The notes below the pieces were generated by a model that worked only from the letters and a program-made list of their open reading frames with translations, was not told where the DNA came from and made no database searches. Below are positions 56,229 through 62,741 of a stretch of DNA of 62,741 bases, one piece after another (positions within the stretch are counted from its first letter, which is position 1; every line of letters begins with the position of its first letter). A program made the position numbers and the translations under genes. This DNA comes from Cyanophora paradoxa (lineage: Eukaryota > Glaucocystophyceae > Cyanophorales > Cyanophoraceae): contig QPMI01000663.1 of assembly GCA_004431415.1 (NCBI GenBank), positions 1-62,741 on the forward strand, given 5' to 3'.

Positions 56229-57926
56229 GGGGCCGCTCCTCGGCGGGGAGGACCACGCGCTCGGGGTCCGGCAGGGCGTCGGCGTCAAAGAGCGTGATCG
56301 ACGGGTCGAGGATCATGCTCTCCAGCATCGACCGGTACGCCTGGCGCTTCTCCGCGATAAACTTGGCGTTGTCCTTGGCGACGGCGTCTGACATGGGGCC
56401 CCCCGGGCGGTAGAACATCAGCTCGCCGTGCGCCAGCTCGTCCGACCACGAGAAGCCCGTCGCCGCCTCCAGCGTCGCGCCCTCGGCGAACCAGAGGATC
56501 CCTGCCCAGGGCCCGTCAAGGGGGCGCTGCGGGGATGGGCGCCGAGGGAGAGGCGCGCACACGGCCCGCACTGGTACCCGTCCACCTGGAGCCGCCCGCC
56601 GCACGTCTCGTCCACGTACTGGTGCGCGGGAAACGCCGCCTTGGCCGCGTAGACGAGCGACGGGTCGCAGGGCTCGCCGAGCGAGTCCCAGTACCGCGTC
56701 TTCGCCCCGCCGAGCACGAGGAGGGTCCAGTGGCCGCCGCTCGCCGAGCGCTTCTCGGCCCCGCGGCGCACGAGGCTCGTCGAGACGGGGCAGATGACGG
56801 TGCCGCCCCTCGCCACGAGCGACAGCGCGCGCCGCTTACGGCGCTCCTCGCTCGCAGCCGCGTACCGGCGGAGGACCGAGGCGAGGATGTCGACGCTCAT
56901 CGGGTAGAGGGCCCGCACGCGGCCGTTGTTGGCCTTGCGCAGGATGAGGGTGAGCACGTTGGCGATGTGCGTGTCCGTGAGCCACTCGCGCGCGCCAAAG
57001 ATCGGGACGCGGCGCGCAGGCGGGACGGGCGCGGGAACGGCGGCGGCGGCGGCGACGGGGTCGGCGCCCTCGAGGACGAGCCGCTGGCGCTTGAAGTCGG
57101 CGAGGAGGCTCGCGTCGCGCCCCGGTAGGTCCTTTAGGAACATTTCCACGCCGAGCGCGCTGATGAAGCCCCAGGTGCGGGCAAAGCCGCGCGAGGCCTC
57201 GCCCTCGACCTCGGAGCCAAGGCCGGCGTACCGCGTCAGCGTCTGCGTGACGAGGCCGAAGCGCTCGCGGCCGATGCTCAGCGTCGTCACGTTCCAGCGG
57301 TGCGGCCCGTCCCGCGCGAGGTCCGGGAGGCGCTTCTCGATCTCTCGCCGCACGCAGTTTGTGTCGCGGGAGGAGCCGTAGAGGGCGTCGGCGAGCGAGG
57401 CCATCGGCACCCAGAGCTGCAGGTCCGGCACCTCGATCCGCTTGGCGCGCAGCGCGTACATGCGCTTGCCGCCGACGCGTATGACGTGCAGGTCGAGGCG
57501 CGCGAGGGTGCGGGGCCGGCGGCGCTCGTTGGCGGCGTAGAACGAGGCGGCGGCGGCGCGCTTGCGCTGCTCGTCCGTGACCTCCCAGGCCTCGGCGACC
57601 ACGTCCAGCACGTAGCGCATCGCCACCATCCGCGGCGGCGACTCGGGCGTGCACTCGCGCCGGCGGACGGCGCCAGGGCCTCGAGCAGCAGGATGGCGTT
57701 CTCGTCGGGCAGCGGCCGCGTCGGCACTCCGTAGCGCGCGGTGAGGAGGTCCTCGGCCTCGGCCTCGGGCCCGTCGGGGTCGGGGCGCGGCTCGCCGAGG
57801 ACGCGCGCCAGCTGGGCCGAGCACGCGGCGGGGCCCGCCGTCGTCGGAGGACGACGAGGCGCTCCGGCCCCAGGGCCCCGCGTACTCGACGAGCTCGTAG
57901 GCGTCGTGCACCGTCGGAAAGGACAT
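53427..57926 (-). CDS. C48/adenain-like cysteine protease joined to a tyrosine recombinase, with C2HC finger and C-terminal domain (~1,390 aa)
   Basis: ATG 57,926 (MSFPTVHDAYELVEYAG) follows a TATA-like ATACATAAATCC. The protease has GGHWTLLVLGG (His), YWDSLGEP (Asp) and GYQCGPW (Gln, Cys) in Ulp1/adenain order; intron 56,502-56,560 falls inside the last motif. The frame runs without a stop into MSDAVAKDNAKFIAEKRQ (56,394) and a recombinase N-terminal domain (TLANERTTLLRFLGYC). The catalytic part has SRVGIVRRL (Arg), THVRDEAA (His-x-Arg), LLGHSVITATQNYDY (His, nucleophile Tyr). Introns 55,286-55,351, 54,945-55,002, 54,729-54,811 and 54,039-54,102 leave exactly 899 codons from 56,394 to the stop at 53,427. 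The part after the catalytic domain is acidic, then YCEPCDR/AFKNAAGAKHHASYC forms a C2HC-type finger, then a beta-rich region. Near 57,660-57,850 another frame looks more coding, which suggests two compensating base errors. An internal start at 56,394 would give two proteins. Confidence 0.82.
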
Positions 57927-58025
57927 TGCGGCGGCGCAACCGATCGCGGGCGGCCGCGTGGGACGGGCCGCGGGGCAGCGGTGTGGGCCCCGCCAACTCT
58001 TACCCCAAGGAGCAATGGGGCGCTT

Positions 58026-58037
58026 GGATTTATGTAT
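58026..58037 (-). promoter_or_regulatory. TATA-like box of the protease-recombinase gene
   Basis: ATACATAAATCC on the minus strand, about 100 nt before ATG 57,926. No clear CGACTCGG word nearby. Confidence 0.4.
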
Positions 58038-58450
58038 CTGCCCTGCGCGATTGCGAGCTCGAAGTAGATAGGGGTACAGTTTTCGGTGCTCTCTGCAGTA
58101 AGGGTACAGGCACCGCCCTCTCGCCCTCCCCCCCCTCCCTTCTTTTTTGGGGGGGACGGTCGCAGTCGGTTCATCCCTGCACGCCACGATGAAACAGTGT
58201 CACAGTGCTCGAGATCTCGTACCTGTTTTGATTTCAAATTCCCACCTTGGTTTTCAGGTTTCCCTTCAAAAAAGCTTTGTGAAGCTTATAATTAAGCGAT
58301 CGCAGCTCTAAATGTCTATCTCGAGTCAAATACAGAAATAGAGCCCCACCGTGCTGCCATCTGTATCGTCAGGGAGATCTAGAGCTCGAGGCTATAGCTA
58401 TAGCTAGTGGTCTGACGAGATCTATAGAGCGAACATCAACATTGATATCG

Positions 58451-58873
58451 ATGAGGCTTCTGTGCTCAGACGGCGAGACGGTCGTGTGCCCGGGGGCCCT
58501 GGTCGCTGACAGCGAGCTCCTTGCCGACGTTTCCGAGTGCTCAGATGCTCACACAGACGCCATCCCCATGCCCATCACATCGACAGTCATCCTCGCGGCG
58601 GGCATCGCCCTCAACGACCGCTCGGCCTCCCGACCTTTCGCCTCGCTCCAAGTTCCGCACGGCGGGCCCGATTCGCGAGCGGCCCCCGCAATGGCCCTCA
58701 TCGCCCGCCTCGGTGTCGCCGCAGAGTTTCTTCGCGCTCCAAAGCTCGCACACGCGTGCGCAAAGCTCTTTGAGGGCGCGATTACGCACGAGAAGGCTCT
58801 CGGGGAACTCTGGGAGGATCATGTTCGATTCGCGACCGGCGCCGCCCGCAGCGGGTTCGGAAGCGCAAGATAG
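58451..58873 (+). CDS. Skp1-like (BTB/POZ-fold) protein, 140 aa
   Basis: The frame starts MRLLCSDGETVVCPGALVAD at 58,451 and ends at 58,873. It follows the Skp1 plan. L-x-SDGE is the first strand and hairpin. ADSELLADV matches the helix where Skp1 has S-x-L-x-x-M. AIPMPITSTVIL matches the iPLPNV-x-x-x-IL segment. LIARLGVAAEFLRAPKLAHA matches LI-AANYL-x-x-x-LL, and GAITHEKALGELW matches the GKTxEEIR helix. Sequence identity is low and it is shorter than cellular Skp1 (~160). Skp1 bridges F-box proteins to cullin in SCF ubiquitin ligases. The low G+C of its upstream region (AT-rich, GATATC/CTATAGC words) differs from the other element genes. It lies just left of the right direct repeat. Confidence 0.6.
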   Translation: MRLLCSDGETVVCPGALVADSELLADVSECSDAHTDAIPMPITSTVILAAGIALNDRSASRPFASLQVPHGGPDSRAAPAMALIARLGVAAEFLRAPKLAHACAKLFEGAITHEKALGELWEDHVRFATGAARSGFGSAR

Positions 58874-59160
58874 AGGAGACGGTCCCCTGTAAGAATCAGA
58901 GCGATTGATCAAAGCCATTACAACCGCTCAGAGGCCTTTGCACGGCAGTGGGTACCGCCGGTTCCATGGGCGATGCGAGGGCGCGTCCGGGGGGAGGGGA
59001 CGGGCCCCGGGCCCCCTAGGGTTATTTTTAGAATCGATCCGGGTTCCGCACCAAAATTGTTTTTGATGTCTACGAGCCCTCCCAATTGCTTGCGATGCGT
59101 TGGTGCGGGGCCCTCATTTTATTTTTCCGGTTTTTTTGCAGGGTTGGGATCTGTATTGGA
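58874..59160. other. short spacer left of the right direct repeat
   Basis: No gene seen. Notable are a GGGGACGGGCCCCGGGCCCC stretch (about 58,997) and a T-rich GGTTTTTTTGCAG (about 59,129-59,141) that resembles a splice acceptor. The sequence has no match to the DNA left of the left repeat copy. Confidence 0.45.
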
Positions 59161-59469
59161 CCTTTTGCTTTTTTGTTTTGGAAATTTAGAGGGCCGACCG
59201 GCACCGCACCTCTTTTGCATCCGAGTGTTTCGTGCATGCACTAACTGCATTTGCGTGTTGGTGCGGCGCGAACCCAAATTATCGAGGTTGCCGCCCCCAG
59301 CCATTTCCATACATGGCCAAGTTTGGATTTTTTATGTTGGCGCGGCAAGCTCGCTCATGATGCAGCATTCAGAGGGGTATGCCCCCGTATGTACACTCGC
59401 GCGGCGGGCTCTGCTCCTGCTCCCGTCGCGCTGGGGGCGGGCAGGTCGCCGCCGGCGTCCGGCACGCCC

Positions 59470-60396
59470 TCACTCGTCCGCCCCGCGGATCTTTTTGCGG
59501 AGCTGCATATCCTTGGGCTGGATTGTGATGCTGCGCGCCCCCGGCGGTTACGTGCCCCTGCACGGGGCGCTACAGAGTTTTGGAGGGGGTAGAAGGGGCG
59601 GCACACCGCTTGGCATGGATCGCGAGGAGGTTGCTCCCCTCGAACGTCTCGATGGCGTAGCTGCGTCTCGACGATCAGTTGCAGAGCTCAGCATTTTGTA
59701 TACTTGTAAATCTCGCGCACTGCTCGGTGGCCTCGCGGAGAGCAAGGACGGCCTGCCGGCACCAGCGAAGAGCGGGAGTGTCGGTCAGCCTTGCCTCACG
59801 AAGCTCTTTCAGGACATCTTCGGTGATCTCCTTGACGGTGCGGGTGAATGGGGCCAGCGCAATGATGGGTTCGGTTCGCTTCTGCCACTTGCGAATCTCT
59901 CTGCGAGCGACGGAGCATCGGATTAATATTCACTGAGCCTCCTGCACTTTAAACTTAGACAACGTCATGATCAATTGCAACGTACCGGAGGGCAACCGTG
60001 CTCCGCAAAGGCGTGCGCGGTTATAACAAATCAGATATATAGAGATCTAGAAACATTAAGAATTTAATGATAGTCACTTTAAAATAGCTATAGTAAGAGA
60101 TCTAGATCTAGAATGATATCGATCATGATACGATGACATTTGAACCACTTATAGTCACTTTAATTAATTTAGCCTTTTGGGTTCAACGGTTACAAGGCTC
60201 GCATACTGATCATGATCATGATCATGAACATGAACTCGGACCTGGACGGTAACGGTGAGGCTTCTTGACGCCTCCTGCGGCAGGAGCCGCTTTACGGGCC
60301 GCCTTCGACGCGAGCTTCCGCTCGCCTATGTTTGCGAATCGCTTCCGCGGGGCCTTGCCCCCGTGCTCTTTTGCGCCGTGTGCTTTGTCCGTGCAT
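59470..60396 (-). pseudogene. histone H3, right-repeat copy with damaged start
   Basis: Exons 2-4 match the left copy (59,470-59,916). Exon 1 (down from about 60,396) has lost one base inside the start region, GTGCATCTGG instead of GTGCCATCTGG, so ATGGCACGG becomes ATGCACGG and the tail frame is shifted. Because neighbouring differences are homopolymer indels, this may be a sequence error rather than true decay. Confidence 0.7.
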
Positions 60397-60547
60397 CTGG
60401 CTATAGTTTGCTTGGGCCGAAAGGCCCTGTGGCCTCGCTGGAGTGCACACGCGCGGGTGCTCTTATTTATATATTCGTATACACATATGCATGTACACGG
60501 ATTTTTTTTGCGTCGTGCATTTTAAACTCATGATCAGAATCAAGAAA

Positions 60548-62569
60548 TCAAGGGGCGTCGGACTCGGATTTCGAGCCATCGGCGTCCGAGGCCCCCGCGG
60601 CCTTGATGCGAAAGACGTTCTTCGGCATGCGAACGAGCGGCTCGCCCTTGCTGTCGACGAGCTTCCTCACGCGCTCGTCGAGCCGCTTCTCGATCTCCTC
60701 GAGCGCCGCCTCGTCGGCGCGCTGCAGGTTGGGGAGAAAGGCGACAAAGTCCGCCGGGCTGACGCCGTCGCCCACACGCGCGCGAGGCCCGGGAGGCGCT
60801 GCAGGACGCGGGCGCAGGCGGCCAGGTCCGAGTAGGCCTTGGCGCACACCGAGCGCTCCTCGAGGCGGAGGCCGCAGGCCTCGAGGATGTGGTTGTAGCG
60901 CGGCTCGACGCGGTCCGCCGAAAGTAGCCCCAGCTGCGGGGGTTCCGCCCGTTGGCCTCGACGTAGCGCTCGTACGCGCCGAGAATGCCCGTCGAGGCGA
61001 GGAGGAGGCAGCGGATCCGCTCCCGCCCGCGTGCTGGGCCCGCAGGAGGAGGGCCCGCCGCGCCGCGGGGTCCCCGTCGAGCTGGATCCCGACGAGGGCG
61101 GCGTCGACGCCGCGCCGCAGCCCCCGCTCGAGCTCGCGGAGGGAGAGCGTCCCCTCGCTCCTCTCCGAGACCGCTCTTCCCCTCGCCGCCTCGCCGCCGC
61201 TACCGCTGCCGGCGCCCTCGTGCTCCGCGTCCGCGTCCGAGCCCGAGTCCGACGTCTCCTCGCCGTCCCGATCCCCGATCGGCCGCCTCGAGCTGGGTCT
61301 CGAACTCGGCCCGCTTCTGCTCCTCCCACTCGTTTCATCGGCCCGTCCTCGCCGGCGGGCTCGCCTCCGGATCCACCTCCGCCGCCGCGCGCCGGGGGCC
61401 TCGGTCTCCTCGCCTCGCCCTCGCCCTCGCCCGCGCCATCCTCGTCGTCCTCCTCGTCAAAGTCCTCGCGCTTGCACGTGTAGGCGTCGTAGAGGATGCG
61501 CTGCAGCTTCTCGCTTTCCCACGGCGGCCGCCGCTCCGACGAGGCGGGGCGGCGCTGCCGCTTGGCCGGCGGGCCCTTGGGCGCCTCGATGGCCAGCGGC
61601 GGCTCCTCGTCCTCGAGCTCGTCCTTGTCCTCGGCGGCCGCGGGGGCCATGCGCCTCGCGCGCGTCGCCCGGGCCGCCGGTGCCGGCGCCGGCGCCGGAG
61701 CTCCCCCGGCCGCCGCCGCAGAGCTCCCCTCGGCCGCCGTCGAGGCCTGAGAGGCCCCGGCGCGCCCCGAGCGGCGGGGCGTCGACGCGTTCGAGTCGGC
61801 CCCGCCCTTGCGCGCGGGCGCGGCTGGGCGGCCGAGGGGGAGCCCCGGCGGGAGGCTCCTGGGAGGCAGACTCGGCCGGCGGGCCGCCGGTCCCCTGGAC
61901 GAAGAGGGCCCCGCCCCGCCGCTCGTCGGGGGCGCGCGGCGGCACGAGGTCAGCGCGGCGAGCTGGATGGCGCGCGAGACGCCCTCGGCCGCCGTCCAGG
62001 ACTCGGGGCGCTCGGCCTCGTGGACAAAGGCGCGGTAGGCGAGGTAGCCGTCGACGCGCGACGAGGGGACGAGGGCGGAGAGCGTCGGGTGCGGCTCGCT
62101 GCACGCGCTCTGGAGCATGGGGCACTCGATCTCGCCCTCTTCGTCCCCGGCCGCGCCCGTGGGCGCGAGAACCTGCGCAGAAGGGGGCGATGGGCGGACT
62201 CCGGGAGCGGGGGGGAAGGTGGGGGTACGGGCGCGGGGGCGGCACCTTGGGGACGCAGGCGAGGCACACGAGGCCGTGGCGCTGGAGCAGGTGACCCGTC
62301 GGCTCGTCGTTGAGGTCGATCGCGCGGTCGAGGTCGCCCCCGCCGGCGAGCTCGGCGATGTTCCTGGCCAGGCACGCCGGCACGTACGCCGGCGGGAGGA
62401 GGCGCTCCGCGGCGCAGACGCTGCACCGGGGGCGCACGTCGAGGTCGAGCCATGCCGAGATGTACTTGGGGCGGGCGATCCGCACGGGCCGCGCGTCGAT
62501 CGGCGGGGCCCCCGATGCTGCCTCCTCCTGGGAGGACGCCGCCTGCTTGCCCTTGGCCTTGGCCCCCAT
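60548..62569 (-). pseudogene. CxxC/acidic protein, right-repeat copy, frame broken by indels
   Basis: Same gene as 12,677-14,708. The start (MGAKAKGKQ at 62,569), first exon and intron (donor near 62,245) are intact. Single-base indels between about 60,775 and 61,880 break the second exon into pieces in three frames. The C-terminal end (KAAGASDADGSKSE then stop at 60,548) is intact. True decay and sequencing error cannot be told apart from this sequence alone. Confidence 0.75.
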
Positions 62570-62741
62570 CGAGACCGCGGGACCCGTGTTCCCGGTACCC
62601 TCCCCGCTCGAGTCGAGGGGGGTACGCAGGCCCTTTCAATCCTGCACGCGGGAATGAGACGGACGGTGTGCGACGTGCAGCCATTTATGAATTCTGGAGC
62701 TACACGTCCCGTCTCGCTTTCCTTGGTGCGCACCTGCGAAC

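Larger units (their letters stand above)
59161..62741 (+). repeat. long direct repeat, right copy (truncated by the window end)
   Basis: 3,581 bp matching 11,285-14,880, ending at the window edge, so its true right border is not visible. Differences are nearly all one-base losses or gains in short homopolymers and lie between about 60,000 and 61,900. Examples are one C lost near 60,000, one A near 60,025, one C of GCCAT at the H3 start, and one C or T gained near 61,274 and 61,334. The outer thirds look identical to the left copy. Confidence 0.9.

Noticed and set aside
1-62741. Window as a simple circular contig with end overlap
   Set aside because: The match to the right end starts at 11,285, not at position 1, and the first 11 kb hold unrelated flank genes.

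Overview
The window looks like nuclear DNA of a GC-rich single-celled eukaryote, such as an alga or a related protist. The reasons are spliceosomal introns, long AT-richer intergenic stretches, a histone H3 gene, TATA-type promoters and eukaryotic protein families. I cannot name the species. Introns are mostly 34-130 nt with GT-AG ends, and the donor very often reads GTGCG or GTGCC. The sequence carries apparent single-base indels, so some reading frames break artificially.

Layout. (1) 1-11,284 looks like host flank. It holds the 3' part of a signalling-type STAND/AAA_16 ATPase gene, a multi-exon cell-surface protein with tandem extracellular repeats, and about 2.7 kb of intergenic DNA containing a near-perfect 50-bp-arm hairpin. 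(2) 11,285-14,880 and 59,161-62,741 are two copies in direct orientation of one ~3.6 kb sequence. Each copy holds a divergent intron-containing histone H3 gene and an unrecognised CxxC/acidic protein gene. The right copy runs off the window end and is peppered with small indels in its middle third. (3) Between the copies lies about 44.3 kb, giving a 47.9 kb repeat period. It splits into an intron-rich part (17-34 kb: a 2-oxoglutarate dioxygenase-like gene, an unknown gene, a SET-domain methyltransferase, an AAA+ ATPase and a Cys-cluster protein) and a second part (36-59 kb). The second part holds a RING protein, a ~2,000-residue primase plus UL9-like helicase, an F-box-like protein, a TFIIB-like factor, a GIY-YIG nuclease, a cysteine protease joined to a tyrosine recombinase, a Skp1-like protein and three proteins I do not recognise.

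Interpretation (inference). The 11.3-59 kb interval reads as one very large mobile element or endogenous DNA virus with long direct repeats. It would carry its own integration enzyme (tyrosine recombinase), replication enzyme (PrimPol/UL9-type helicase), transcription factor, a possible SCF-type ubiquitin module (Skp1-like, F-box-like, RING) and a chromatin module (H3, SET, 2OG dioxygenase). Noncoding gaps in the element are filled with a repeated palindromic motif built on TCGGCCGAGCTC. It is arranged singly, in 76-bp tandem units and in 198-bp inverted-pair units. Several genes share an upstream CGACTCGG word, most of them with a TATA-like box nearer the start codon. No capsid, portal, terminase or DNA polymerase gene was recognised, so virus versus giant transposon stays open.
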